Source: Phycisphaerae bacterium (lineage in GTDB: Bacteria; Planctomycetota; Phycisphaerae; UBA1845). Taken from it: a DNA stretch of 43,146 bases. A program made the translations under genes and the position numbers. Numbering within the stretch: the stretch's first letter is position 1; each line of letters begins with the position of its first letter. Positions 15,904 through 23,976 of this stretch are shown one piece after another. The DNA lies in the NCBI GenBank assembly GCA_020056715.1, contig JAGVHG010000004.1, positions 1 to 43,146 on the forward strand, read 5' to 3'. Under the pieces are notes generated by a model. That model was not told where the DNA came from. It saw only the letters and a list, made by a program, of their open reading frames with translations, and searched no databases.

Positions 15904-17022
15904 TCAGAGGAGTTGTCGTAACTCGTGACAGATGAAATCCACGTCGGCTTTGGTCAATTCATGGTGAAAGGGCAGGGCGATGGTTCTGTCGGCCACCGTT
16001 TCGCAAATCGGGAAGTCGCCGGATTTATGCCCGAACCGCTCGACGTAGAAAGGCTGGAGGTGTATGGGTGCGAAATAATTGCTGCAACCGATTCCCCTGG
16101 CCGCCAACGTTTTCAGGATTCGGTCACGGTCGTGTTGCGTGTAGCGGTCGGCCAAGCGCACGACAAAAACGAACCAACTTATTTGCACGTGAGGCGAAAC
16201 TTTCTGTAATGCGATTCGATGTTCGTCCGCCAGACTCTCCTTGTACCAACCATAGACACGACTGCGCACCGCCGTGATTTCCTCGATGCGGCGAAGCTGC
16301 ACAATCCCGATGGCGCAGTTGATATCGCTCAGGCGATAGTTGAATCCCAGGCGCGGGTGAGCCAGCCACCCGCCGCCGGCATCGCGGCCTTGGTTGCGCA
16401 TCGAGCGGCACAAGTCCGCGACGGCGTCGTCATCGGTGACGATCATGCCGCCTTCGCCGGTGGTGATCTGCTTGTTGGGATAGAAGCCGAACACGCCCAC
16501 GTCGCCCAGCGATCCCGCCGGTCGGCCGCGATAACGACTGCCCAACGATTCACACGAATCTTCGATGACCCGCAAGTTGTGCCGCTGGGCAATCTCCCGA
16601 ATGGCATTCATGTCCGCGATCTGTCCGAATACATCAACGGGCAGGATCGCTTTCGTTCTAGACGTCACGGCGGCCTCGATCCGCCGCGGATCGATGTTCC
16701 AAGTATCGGTCTCGATGTCCACGAACACGGGCTTGGCCCCCTCTATCAACACGCAATTGGCCGATGCGACGAACGAAAAGGGAGTGGTGATGACCTCGTC
16801 CCCAACGCCAATGCCCATCGCCCGAACGATTAGGTGCAGCCCCGTCGTCCCGCTCGTACACGCGATGGCATGTCGCGTTTCGCAGAACCGAGCGAAGTCG
16901 GATTCGAATTCCGGGACTTTCGGTCCCATGCTTAGGTGCGGGGTCTGCAACACCGCTACGACGGCGTCAATCTCAGCCTTGGTAATGTTAGGTCGGGCGA
17001 GAGGGATTGGTCGTGGGGTCAC
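15904..17022 (-). CDS. DegT/DnrJ/EryC1/StrS-family sugar aminotransferase
   Basis: About 372 residues from a GTG at 17022 (VTPRPIPLARPNITKAE) with GGAG six bases upstream. The frame stays open to another GTG at 17097, but that would overlap the likely promoter. This PLP enzyme transfers an amino group to a keto-sugar nucleotide. PLP-binding phrases are ACTSGTTGLHLI near 55, VDVFGQIADM, EDSCESLGSRYRGRPAGSLGD, and the catalytic Lys in FYPNKQITTGEGGMI near 185. The substrate-side GFNYRLSDINCAIGIVQL follows. It is divergent from the UDP-sugar dehydrogenase gene. Together they suggest part of a pathway for an amino-sugar or uronic acid of a surface glycan; no glycosyltransferase is nearby. Confidence 0.92.
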   Translation of the reverse strand: MTPRPIPLARPNITKAEIDAVVAVLQTPHLSMGPKVPEFESDFARFCETRHAIACTSGTTGLHLIVRAMGIGVGDEVITTPFSFVASANCVLIEGAKPVFVDIETDTWNIDPRRIEAAVTSRTKAILPVDVFGQIADMNAIREIAQRHNLRVIEDSCESLGSRYRGRPAGSLGDVGVFGFYPNKQITTGEGGMIVTDDDAVADLCRSMRNQGRDAGGGWLAHPRLGFNYRLSDINCAIGIVQLRRIEEITAVRSRVYGWYKESLADEHRIALQKVSPHVQISWFVFVVRLADRYTQHDRDRILKTLAARGIGCSNYFAPIHLQPFYVERFGHKSGDFPICETVADRTIALPFHHELTKADVDFICHELRQLL

Positions 17023-17073
17023 AAAATACTCCGGAGGTAGCGCGGGTGCTTTTGGCAAACGCTCACGGGCGGC

Positions 17074-17079
17074 ATTATA
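17074..17079 (-). promoter_or_regulatory. -10 element TATAAT for the sugar aminotransferase gene
   Basis: On the minus strand a perfect TATAAT lies about 50 bases before the GTG at 17022, which supports that start over the longer frame. A -35 box at the expected distance is poor (TATCGG). Confidence 0.4.
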
Positions 17080-17154
17080 GTGCTTCGCGGTAGACACCGA
17101 TATTTCTTCGGCGATGTGCCGATCCGAGTGTGGTACCGATGTAGCGAACTGAAT

Positions 17155-18552
17155 ATGCGAAAATCATCCAAGTCCACGCGGGTTCATAGCGAACGCGATG
17201 TCCGCACCCCGCGTCGCCCGGCCAGGTCGCTGCTGTCCGATAACACCTGGCGCGAGGCCATCGACCGTCGGACCGCCCGCGTCGGCATCATCGGCATGGG
17301 CTACGTCGGCCTGCCCCTAATGCGCACATTCTGCGCCGCCGGCTTCTCGTGCCTGGGTTTCGACATCGACGAGAGCAAGGTCGAAAAACTCAACGCTGGG
17401 CGAAGCTATATCAAGCACATCCCTTCGTCGCTGATTAAGCGGGTGGTCGCCGAGGGTCGCTTCCAAGCGAGTACCGATCCCAAGTCCCTCCAAGAGTGCA
17501 ACGCGATCCTGATTTGCGTCCCAACCCCGCTCACCAAAATGCGCGATCCGGACATGAGTTACGTCGAAAACACGGCGCATCTCATCGCCGACCATCTTCA
17601 ACGCGGGCAACTGATCGTCTTGGAGAGCACCACTTACCCCGGCACCACGCGGGAACTTCTCAAGCCCATCCTGGAAAGCAGCGGGCTGCACGTAGGGACG
17701 GATTTCTTCCTCGCCTATTCGCCGGAGCGCGAAGACCCGGGCCGCACCGATCACACCACCGAGACCATCCCCAAGGTCGTGGGCGGCTACGAGCCGCGCA
17801 GCCTCAAGATCGCCGCCGCGCTGTACGGGGCCGCCGTCCGCCGAGCGGTCCCCGTGTCGAGTTGCGAAGTGGCCGAGGCCGCTAAGATTCTCGAAAACGT
17901 CTACCGCTGCGTGAACATCGCCCTCATCAATGAGTTGAAGATTCTCTTTGACAAAATGGGCATCGACGTGTGGGAAGTGGTGAAGGCCGCTTCGACGAAG
18001 CCCTTCGGCTTCCAGCCCTTCTATCCCGGCCCGGGCTTGGGCGGGCACTGCATCCCCATCGACCCCTTCTATCTCACCTGGAAGGCGCGGCAGTACGGCT
18101 CGAGCACGCGCTTCATCGAGCTTGCCGGCGAAATCAACACCGCCATGCCGGAGCACGTCGTCAACCGTCTGGCCGAAGCGCTGAATGAGAAAAAGAAGTC
18201 GATCAAGGGGTCGAAGGTCCTGGTATTGGGCCTCGCCTACAAGAAAGACATCGATGACATTCGCGAATCACCCTCCATTGAATTGATCGAGCTGTTACTA
18301 ACCCGCGGCGCTTCGGTGGACTACAACGATCCCCACGTGCCGCGTACACCCAAGCAGCGCGAACACAACCTGGGCATGACCAGTAAGAAGCTCACCGCCG
18401 CGGCCCTTCGGTCCTATGATTGTGTCCTGATCGCCACCGACCACACCGCCTATGACTACGATTGGATCGTCCGCCACGCGAAGCTCGTCGTGGACACCCG
18501 CAACGCCGCCGCCAACGTCAAGTCTCCTCGCGGAAAAGTTGTCAAAGCGTAG
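17155..18552 (+). CDS. nucleotide sugar dehydrogenase (UDP-GlcNAc/ManNAc 6-dehydrogenase type)
   Basis: About 465 residues from ATG 17155 (MRKSSKSTRVHSERD); an upstream ATG at 17080 would overlap the aminotransferase frame. The NAD-binding Rossmann motif GIIGMGYVGLPLMRTF is near residue 45. Other family marks are CVPTPL, LESTTYPGTTRE, YSPEREDPG, ENVYRCVNIALINEL and the catalytic Cys in GPGLGGHCIPIDPFYL near 300. The C-terminal domain includes VLVLGLAYKKDIDDIRESPS. The enzyme oxidises the C6 alcohol of a UDP-sugar to a carboxylate. The PERED/GGHCIPIDP pattern is that of WbpA/WecC-like enzymes using UDP-N-acetyl sugars, rather than UDP-glucose. It pairs with the divergent aminotransferase. The substrate is inferred. 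Confidence 0.9.
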   Translation: MRKSSKSTRVHSERDVRTPRRPARSLLSDNTWREAIDRRTARVGIIGMGYVGLPLMRTFCAAGFSCLGFDIDESKVEKLNAGRSYIKHIPSSLIKRVVAEGRFQASTDPKSLQECNAILICVPTPLTKMRDPDMSYVENTAHLIADHLQRGQLIVLESTTYPGTTRELLKPILESSGLHVGTDFFLAYSPEREDPGRTDHTTETIPKVVGGYEPRSLKIAAALYGAAVRRAVPVSSCEVAEAAKILENVYRCVNIALINELKILFDKMGIDVWEVVKAASTKPFGFQPFYPGPGLGGHCIPIDPFYLTWKARQYGSSTRFIELAGEINTAMPEHVVNRLAEALNEKKKSIKGSKVLVLGLAYKKDIDDIRESPSIELIELLLTRGASVDYNDPHVPRTPKQREHNLGMTSKKLTAAALRSYDCVLIATDHTAYDYDWIVRHAKLVVDTRNAAANVKSPRGKVVKA

Positions 18553-18633
18553 GTACCTGAAGGCACGGAGGCATTGAGGCACAAGGCATTAGGCTCGAAA
18601 CCGCGGAGCCATAAAATATGGGCGGTTGGGTGA

Positions 18634-18665
18634 CATGGCCCACGCTTGCGTGGCCATGCTTTTTC
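18634..18665 (+). terminator. rho-independent terminator after the sugar dehydrogenase gene
   Basis: An inverted repeat (CATGGCCCACGC / GCGTGGCCATG) forms a stable stem and is followed by a TTTTT run at 18660-18664. A related hairpin (GCATGGCGGCGC...TGGCCATGC) follows purE at 34703-34729, so it may be a repeat family serving as terminators. Confidence 0.65.
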
Positions 18666-18755
18666 CGCTTTTCGCGGGGCTTGACGCGGCCTCAAATCCG
18701 GTTAAACTCCACGGTTTGCGGTTGTGGATTGGATTGTTATTTAGGCGTTAACCCT

Positions 18756-19199
18756 ATGCCTCATCACCAGTTATGTAGTTTCGTGGCCAAGACCGGCCAC
18801 GTGGACCAAAAGTGGTTTCATGTGGACGCGACCGACCAGGTGCTCGGTCGCCTCGCCGCCAAGATTGCGACCGTGCTCATGGGCAAGCACAAACCGACCT
18901 ACACGGCCCATGTGGACACCGGGGACTTCGTCGTGGTCACCAACGCCGCCAAGTTCAAGCTGACCGGCGGCAAGGCCGAGACCATGATGTACCCGCTATA
19001 CTCGTTCCATCCCGGCGGATACAAAGAAATTCCCTTTCGCCGCATCTTGAGAGACAAGCCGGAGTTTGTCCTCGAATCCGCCGTTCGGCGGATGCTCCCC
19101 AAGAACGCGCTGGGTCGGCATATGCTCAGCAAGCTCAAGGTGTACGCATCCGATACTCATCCGCACACCGCGCAGCAACCCGCGCCCTTTGCCTTTTAG
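18756..19199 (+). CDS. rplM: 50S ribosomal protein L13
   Basis: 147 residues. The start MPHHQLCSFVAKTGHVDQKW is chosen because the frame further upstream is terminator and promoter sequence. L13 hallmarks are HVDATDQVLGRLAAKIATVLMGKHKPTYTAHVDTGD, then YPLYSFHPGG (usually YRHSGYPGG), RRILRDKPEFVLESAVRRMLPKN and GRHMLSKLKVYA. The length matches the family. It is cotranscribed with rpsI 29 bases downstream, the usual bacterial pair. Its expression presumably depends on a promoter in the 90-base gap after the upstream terminator. Confidence 0.97.
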   Translation: MPHHQLCSFVAKTGHVDQKWFHVDATDQVLGRLAAKIATVLMGKHKPTYTAHVDTGDFVVVTNAAKFKLTGGKAETMMYPLYSFHPGGYKEIPFRRILRDKPEFVLESAVRRMLPKNALGRHMLSKLKVYASDTHPHTAQQPAPFAF

Positions 19200-19228
19200 T
19201 TGATGATCGAAGACGGAGACACGAAGAA

Positions 19229-19702
19229 ATGACCGACGCCCCCGCACCTGACATGCAAGTGACACCGCCCGCCGCGGCCCCAGCCGTTGCGCCCAAGAAG
19301 CCCGTCCTGGGAAGCAACCCCTATCACTGGGGAACGGGTCGGCGTAAGACGGCCGTCGCTCGCGTGCGTATCAAGCCCGGCAGCGGTCTATTCAAGGTCA
19401 ACGATCGCGAAGTGGACGAGTTCTTCAAGGTGGGCGAGAACCGGACGGCCGTTCGTACCCCGCTCAACGTCACCGATACGCTGAAGACGATGGACGTTTT
19501 CGTCAACGTCCGCGGCGGCGGCATCCACGGCCAGACCGACGCCGTGGTTCTTGGTCTAGCCCGCGCTCTGGTCAAGGCCAACGCCGACTACGAAGCTAAG
19601 CTCCGTGAGAGCAACCTGCTCACCCGCGACTCCCGCAAGGTCGAACGCAAGAAGTACGGCCAAAGCGGCGCCCGCAAACGATTCCAGTATTCCAAGCGCT
19701 AG
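19229..19702 (+). CDS. rpsI: 30S ribosomal protein S9
   Basis: 157 residues. A Pro/Ala-rich N-terminal extension of about 30 residues precedes the conserved body, which begins GTGRRKTAVARVRIKPGSG and ends with the basic tail KKYGQSGARKRFQYSKR that reaches the decoding site. VNVRGGGIHGQTDAVVLGLARAL is the usual S9 core. The extension (MTDAPAPDMQVTPPAAAPA) is not in E. coli S9. Second gene of the L13-S9 operon. Confidence 0.97.
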   Translation: MTDAPAPDMQVTPPAAAPAVAPKKPVLGSNPYHWGTGRRKTAVARVRIKPGSGLFKVNDREVDEFFKVGENRTAVRTPLNVTDTLKTMDVFVNVRGGGIHGQTDAVVLGLARALVKANADYEAKLRESNLLTRDSRKVERKKYGQSGARKRFQYSKR

Positions 19703-19735
19703 TCTTCTCGACCCGCTGCTCTATTCCGAACTGAC

Positions 19736-19827
19736 CCATTCATGGGGCGGTTAACATACCCGCGGCATGAATGCTGCGGCTCGGATTAACCCCTCTCCAT
19801 CCCAGGGAAAGGGTTAGGGTGAGGGTC
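19736..19827. repeat. family 2 twin palindromes followed by a family 1 palindrome
   Basis: CCCATTCATGGG and CCGCGGCATGAATGCTGCGG (19736-19782) repeat the pair seen at the addA 3' end. An inverted, decayed family 1 copy (ACCCCTCTCCATCCCAGGG and GGTTAGGGTGAGGGT) runs from 19788 to 19827. Together they probably terminate the ribosomal transcript. No T-run follows. Confidence 0.75.
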
Positions 19828-19849
19828 GGAGCATCCCAGTCCCGGGTGC

Positions 19850-20035
19850 AGACAGTTTAGGCGGCATGTTTTTCGCCCTGACAAGGGCGCAAACATGCCA
19901 GCCCAGGGCAAAGCACTGGGAAACAAGAGCGCCACAATGACCCATGCCCTGAATGGGCGAAACAAAATGTTTAATCCCACAAATGGGGGCAAATCTTTCG
20001 CTCTTTCAGGGATTGCGCGATTCGTGTCGTATAGT
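19850..20035. repeat. hairpin-rich repeat block upstream of the cyclodeaminase gene
   Basis: There is no convincing gene here. The block is a chain of short inverted repeats around CGCCCTGACAAGGGCG (19873-19888), CCCAGGGCAAAGCACTGGG and GCCCTGAATGGGC. It resembles dispersed repeats known from planctomycete genomes, though this is recollection rather than a search. A reverse-strand open frame across it looks like translated repeat. Confidence 0.5.
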
Positions 20036-20058
20036 TCCCAGGGCGTTGCCTCAAGTTT

Positions 20059-20099
20059 ACCCACATCTCAACGACAATCGAAGTCGCTAAGATGTGGGT
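20059..20099. promoter_or_regulatory. long hairpin upstream of the cyclodeaminase gene
   Basis: ACCCACATCT (20059-20068) and AGATGTGGGT (20090-20099) are perfect complements, and the loop holds a second stem CGAC/GTCG. The hairpin lies 56 bases before the ATG at 20155. No T-run follows. It could be a leader structure or protein site for that gene. Confidence 0.45.
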
Positions 20100-20154
20100 G
20101 AACCTAAGACTTCTGCGATGGGGGCGCGAATCAGGAAACCGGTGAGGCGGTAGG

Positions 20155-20784
20155 ATGATGGATGATTTGACCAAGCGAAGTGTTGACGACTTTCTCGATG
20201 CCGTGGCCCGGAGGACGCCGACGCCGGGCGGCGGGAGCGTCGCCGGTGCGGCTGGTGCGTTGGCCTGCGCGCTCGCTCGTATGGCCGCGGACTACTCGAT
20301 GGGGAAGGATACTGTGTCGAACATTCGAGATCGAACCGAGGCCGTGCTGAACCGGTTACGCGGCGCCGATGAGATTCTTCGGGGGTTGGTAACGCAGGAC
20401 GCGGTCGCTTACGCGGCCATGAGCGCGGCCGGGAAAGCGGCTCGCGATAATCCGGCTGCGAAGTCCGCCTACCAGGACGCGGTGCTCGCGGCGGTCGCCG
20501 TGCCCATGGAAACGGCGGCGCTGGCATCGCACGCCCTTGCGGCCATGGATGAGTTGAAGGACTTTGCCAATCGGCAACTGCTGAGCGACCTCGGTGTGGC
20601 GGCCGTGCTTGCCGAGGCTGCGGCGCGGGCGGCCTGGTACATGGTCGCGGTCAATCTGCCTCAACTCGCCGACACCACGACGCGGACGAAATTACGAGGG
20701 AACATTGACGAGACGATCCGCCACTGCGAGTGCCATCGCCGGTCAGTCGAGGCCTTCGTCCGCAGTCACCTGGAAACGGAGTAG
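20155..20784 (+). CDS. formimidoyl-tetrahydrofolate cyclodeaminase family protein
   Basis: 209 residues, almost entirely alpha-helical. The diagnostic motif TPTPGGGSVAGAAGALACAL is near residue 20, and the later segments MDELKDFANRQLLSDLGVAAVLAEAAARA and NLPQL are typical of the FTCD C-terminal/FchA family. These enzymes convert formimino- or methenyl-THF intermediates in one-carbon metabolism. It stands alone rather than fused to the formiminotransferase domain, as in many bacteria. Two consecutive ATG codons begin the frame after GAGGCGG. Its product would feed 10-formyl-THF-dependent steps such as PurN, encoded on the other side of the hairpin-rich gap. Confidence 0.88.
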   Translation: MMDDLTKRSVDDFLDAVARRTPTPGGGSVAGAAGALACALARMAADYSMGKDTVSNIRDRTEAVLNRLRGADEILRGLVTQDAVAYAAMSAAGKAARDNPAAKSAYQDAVLAAVAVPMETAALASHALAAMDELKDFANRQLLSDLGVAAVLAEAAARAAWYMVAVNLPQLADTTTRTKLRGNIDETIRHCECHRRSVEAFVRSHLETE

Positions 20785-20815
20785 CTCTTTCTGCAGAATA
20801 TTTTTTTCTAGCCGT

Positions 20816-20843
20816 TTGATTTACCGCGAGAATGTGGCATAAT
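20816..20843 (+). promoter_or_regulatory. sigma-70-like promoter of the candidate structured RNA
   Basis: TTGATT (20816-20821) and CATAAT (20838-20843) are separated by 16 bases, predicting a start near 20850. No open reading frame begins in the rightward direction after it. Confidence 0.5.
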
Positions 20844-20849
20844 GTATTT

Positions 20850-21090
20850 AGGTCATTCATGACCGCGATCGCACGCATATGGTGCGATCAACCCGGCGCA
20901 ACGAATCGGGACCGTTTAGCCGGGGCAACAAAGTCGTAGTGATCGCGAGTCTGTGCGTCATCTTACCATGACGCATGCGCCAAGGTCTGCTCACGACGTC
21001 TGGTGAATAGTCTGTTCCGGGGTGCTTTCCCGGGGGGATGGGTGGTTGGATGCTTGGACGGTCCGTTTCATTCTGAAACGGCCGTCCAGG
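20850..21090 (+). ncRNA. candidate structured noncoding RNA
   Basis: A gene-free stretch begins about seven bases after a good promoter and holds six hairpins in a row: GGTCATTCATGACC (20851-20864); GATCGCAC/GTGCGATC (20867-20889); CCCGGC/GCCGGG (20892-20924); TGCGTCAT/ATGACGCA (20954-20975); CCGGG/CCCGG (21017-21033); and a final 15-bp stem with one bulge (21055-21088). The last could end transcription, although no T-run follows. The purN gene converges from the right, ending at 21113. I could not match the RNA to tmRNA, 6S, SRP or RNase P signatures. It may instead be another repeat block. Confidence 0.4.
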
Positions 21091-21112
21091 CACCATTAAG
21101 GTTTGATCGCGA

Positions 21113-21745
21113 TCACTTCGCTTGGGGGTTGATCCTTACCGTTCCTGCATCAAGCGAGATATGTCCATCGGCAAATAGTTGAATCGCCTCGGGGTAGGCG
21201 ACGCACTCTTGCTCGAAGACGCGCACGGCGAGAGTATCGGGAGTGTCTGTGGTGAGGACGGGCACGGTGCGCTGCAGGATAATCGGGCCGTGATCGTATT
21301 GATTGTCGCAAAAATGCACCGTGCAACCGCTTATCTTCTTCCCCGCCGCTAGAACCGCCTGGTGCACACGCCTCCCATACATCCCCGCCCCACCGAACTC
21401 AGGGAGTAGGGCCGGGTGGATGTTGATGACCTTCCCATAGAACTCGTCGGGGATCTGCCACAACGACAGAAAGCCGGCCATACATACCAAGTCCACACCT
21501 GCGATCGCTTGGGTGACTTCGCGCTGGAACGCGTCTGGAGACATCCGGCGACGCTCGACGACGACCGTGGTTAAACCGGCATCCCGCGAGCGGGTTACAC
21601 CGGCTGCGTCGCCACGGGAGCTTACCACCGAAGTGATGACGGCGTGGAGCGATCCTTCCACGATCCGTTGATGCAGATTTAGCAACGTCCGTCCGCCGCC
21701 GGAGATGAGCACGGCCAGTCGTAGTGGATCATGGCTCATATTCAT
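21113..21745 (-). CDS. purN: phosphoribosylglycinamide formyltransferase
   Basis: 210 residues; transfers the formyl group of 10-formyl-THF to GAR in purine synthesis. The phosphate loop reads LISGGGRTLLNL rather than the common SGxGSNLQ. The catalytic trio is present: Asn and His in VINIHPALLPEF, and Asp in HFCDNQYDHGPII, with His in GCTVHF. The segment FGGAGMYGRRVHQAV resembles the subgroup seen in Bacteroidetes. The ATG at 21745 follows the MATE gene by 21 bases on the same strand, so they probably share an mRNA. Length is normal for the family. Confidence 0.92.
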   Translation of the reverse strand: MNMSHDPLRLAVLISGGGRTLLNLHQRIVEGSLHAVITSVVSSRGDAAGVTRSRDAGLTTVVVERRRMSPDAFQREVTQAIAGVDLVCMAGFLSLWQIPDEFYGKVINIHPALLPEFGGAGMYGRRVHQAVLAAGKKISGCTVHFCDNQYDHGPIILQRTVPVLTTDTPDTLAVRVFEQECVAYPEAIQLFADGHISLDAGTVRINPQAK

Positions 21746-21766
21746 AGCTCGACTCCCAGGGTCTGT

Positions 21767-23284
21767 CTAGATATCGGAAACAATGGCCACCGGCGCCGTC
21801 GCGGCGGCGCTGTCCAGTTGCATCCGCGACATTCGCTCTCCACGAAAAAGGTCGATCCGCATCCAAGCCCGACCATTCCATCGCCACCAAAGGAACAGAG
21901 AGGAAACGGCGATGAGGACGGCGCCGGCGATCCAGGGTCCGATGCTGCCGAGCTGTGGGTAGGCCGTCGCCACCCACCATCCGCCGCCGACCACGATGAC
22001 CCAGTGACTAACGATGAAAAAGACGGAAGGAATGATGGTATCGCCCGCTCCGCGCAGCGCGGAGCCGTAGGTGATCCCCAGTGCGTCGAACAACTGGAAG
22101 GCGCTCACGCAGATCATGACCTTGGCGCCGATCTCACCGACTTCAGGATTTGTGTTGAAGAGGGCGATCAATGCGTGGCCGAATAAGGTGTAGACCACTG
22201 CGAGCGCGCCCATGTACGCCGATGTGACCAACGCGACGAACCGGGCCTCGCGCATGGCCCGCTTCGGGTCGCCCTCGCCGATGGACTTGCCCACCAGCGC
22301 GGACAACGCCCGACCCACGCCGATGGTGGGCATAAAGGCGATGCGCATGTATTGCCAGCCGATGTTGGTGGCGATGAGGTGGGCCGTGCCGAACTTCGCA
22401 CCCACCAGCACGTTGACGAAGATCGCCCACACAACCACCTCCGTAAGCCACTGAACCCCGCATGGCATTCCGACGCGGAGGAGCTTGGCAAGTCGTCTCC
22501 TCGAAGGTCGCCAAGTAGTGCGGGTGGCGAAGGCCGCCGCCGCCGAGGGAAGCCACATGGCCACGGCGAGCCGGATCATCCGGTAGAGCACCGCGGAAAG
22601 CGTTCCCGCCGCGGCCCCGGCGATCCCCATCGGGGCGAACCCCAGCTTGCCGAAGATGAGCACGTAGGCGACGGCGACGTTGACTACGTTGGCCTCGATC
22701 GCGGTCCAGGCCGTGACCCAGGGTCGATGGACGCCGACGAAGAACCATCCCAATCCGTCGGCGGCGATGGTCGGCGCGACGGTGAGCATCGCAATCCGCA
22801 GATAGGCAATCTCCGCCGCTTGGACCCTTGGTTCGTGGCCGATCTTGGTCACCAGCCAGGGGACCAATGGCGTTAACGCCAGGCCGATCAGCCCGAACGC
22901 GATGCCCAGGTAGACCGACTGCCAGGCATAGGCGCTGCACTCGCGGTACTCTTTGCGGCCCAGCGACTGGGATACGAAGGTGTTTACCATCGACACGATG
23001 CCCAGCCCCATGACGATGTAGGACCACATCAGAATCTGCGCGGGCAGGATGGCCGCCTGGGCGTCGTCCGTCGGCAACCACGTAATCATGATGTAATCGG
23101 AGATGTCCATCAGGGCCCGCGAACTGGTGAGGATGACCACGGGGATGGCCATGGCGATCACGTTGCGGATTTCACTCCGCCGACCTTCCCGCTGGGCAAG
23201 CGTCAAACTGTCGTGAGCATCTGCCTTCACAACTCCATGTTTTAGCAGGGCGAGACGGGTATTGTCGATTGTTCCGCGTGCCAC
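21767..23284 (-). CDS. MATE-family multidrug/sodium antiporter
   Basis: Up to 505 residues with about twelve hydrophobic spans, for example VIAMAIPVVILTSSRALMDIS, ILMWSYIVMGLGIVSMVNTFVSQ and VVNVAVAYVLIFGKLGFAPMGIAGAAAGTL; the two-lobed MATE pattern is clear, with repeats near residues 45 and 275. It would export cationic compounds using Na+ or H+. The GTG at 23284 lies inside a REP hairpin, so the native start may have been lost or lie further in; the first span begins near residue 40. It is the first gene before purN. Substrate unknown. Confidence 0.88.
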   Translation of the reverse strand: MARGTIDNTRLALLKHGVVKADAHDSLTLAQREGRRSEIRNVIAMAIPVVILTSSRALMDISDYIMITWLPTDDAQAAILPAQILMWSYIVMGLGIVSMVNTFVSQSLGRKEYRECSAYAWQSVYLGIAFGLIGLALTPLVPWLVTKIGHEPRVQAAEIAYLRIAMLTVAPTIAADGLGWFFVGVHRPWVTAWTAIEANVVNVAVAYVLIFGKLGFAPMGIAGAAAGTLSAVLYRMIRLAVAMWLPSAAAAFATRTTWRPSRRRLAKLLRVGMPCGVQWLTEVVVWAIFVNVLVGAKFGTAHLIATNIGWQYMRIAFMPTIGVGRALSALVGKSIGEGDPKRAMREARFVALVTSAYMGALAVVYTLFGHALIALFNTNPEVGEIGAKVMICVSAFQLFDALGITYGSALRGAGDTIIPSVFFIVSHWVIVVGGGWWVATAYPQLGSIGPWIAGAVLIAVSSLFLWWRWNGRAWMRIDLFRGERMSRMQLDSAAATAPVAIVSDI

Positions 23285-23382
23285 TGCTCTTGAGCAGTGG
23301 TTTTACACGAAGGGTTCATCCATTCGGATGGGGATGTTCGACCATCCGTCCCAAACCGCGTGCCACTGCTCTTGAGCAGTGG
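23278..23382. repeat. two REP hairpins and a duplicated RAYT 3' end
   Basis: CCACTGCTCTTGAGCAGTGG is a perfect palindrome at 23281-23300 and again at 23363-23382. The about 55 bases after each are near-identical (ACACGAAGGGTTCATCCATT versus ACACGAACGGTTCGTCCATT and onward). The second copy is the end of the transposase gene, so the first is a partial duplicate of that end with its hairpin. Confidence 0.9.
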
Positions 23383-23385
23383 GTC

Positions 23386-23961
23386 TTACACGAACGGTTC
23401 GTCCATTCGGATAGGGATGTTCGACCGACCGTCCCAGAATCGGGCGCTGGACCATTCCCAATCGGTCGGATTCTTCACCAAACCGCGCCGAACCGGATTA
23501 TCGTGAATGTACTCGATGACGCTCGGGACGTTTTTCTCTCGAAAGATGTTGCGGTCAAATCCGCCGCCCGGTTGCCAGAATCGAAAAACCTCTCGTGACG
23601 GATACCGCACCCTCAGTCGCTTCAGCCACGCGGTGTTGCCGGTTTGTTCGAGGTGCCGCTTGGCCGCGTCGGCGACCGGGCGCTTCAGGGCCACGAGGAT
23701 CGTGCGCATCTCATAGTTCCCCTGCCGTGGATACAGCAAGACATGCACGTGCTCCGGCATGATCACGTACGCCCAGAGGGACACGTCGAGTTTCCGGCGC
23801 GTGTCCTCGAGGGCTGCGATCACCCAGCGTCGTGTGCGCTCACGGGTGAGCAACGGCAGGCGCTGAAAGCACGAGAAAGTGACGAAATGAGCGTGACCGG
23901 GTTCGTTCCACGCGACACGAGTTTTTCGAGGCCGGGTCTTCACGGGAGAGGAGAATACCAC
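23386..23961 (-). CDS. REP-associated tyrosine transposase (RAYT, Y1 HUH family)
   Basis: 191 residues from a GTG. The HUH metal site is His71-Val-His73 in YVIMPEHVHVLL, and the catalytic Tyr is Tyr151 in VIEYIHDNPVRRGLV; RNIFREKNV and WEWSSARFW are typical of the family. RAYTs cut and rejoin single-stranded DNA at REP hairpins and are thought to spread them. The gene is bracketed by REP-type palindromes: 23363-23382 next to its stop and 23977-24036 upstream of its start. More copies lie at 23281, 25888 and 25976. All catalytic residues are present, so it is probably active or recently so. It forms its own unit between the MATE gene and the secreted-protein gene. Confidence 0.92.
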   Translation of the reverse strand: MVFSSPVKTRPRKTRVAWNEPGHAHFVTFSCFQRLPLLTRERTRRWVIAALEDTRRKLDVSLWAYVIMPEHVHVLLYPRQGNYEMRTILVALKRPVADAAKRHLEQTGNTAWLKRLRVRYPSREVFRFWQPGGGFDRNIFREKNVPSVIEYIHDNPVRRGLVKNPTDWEWSSARFWDGRSNIPIRMDEPFV

Positions 23962-23976
23962 AACTCAGGAATCGTG

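Noticed and set aside
19786-20064. A 92-codon reverse-strand frame before the cyclodeaminase gene
   Set aside because: It is a translation of hairpin-rich repeats, with no ribosome-binding site or family match.
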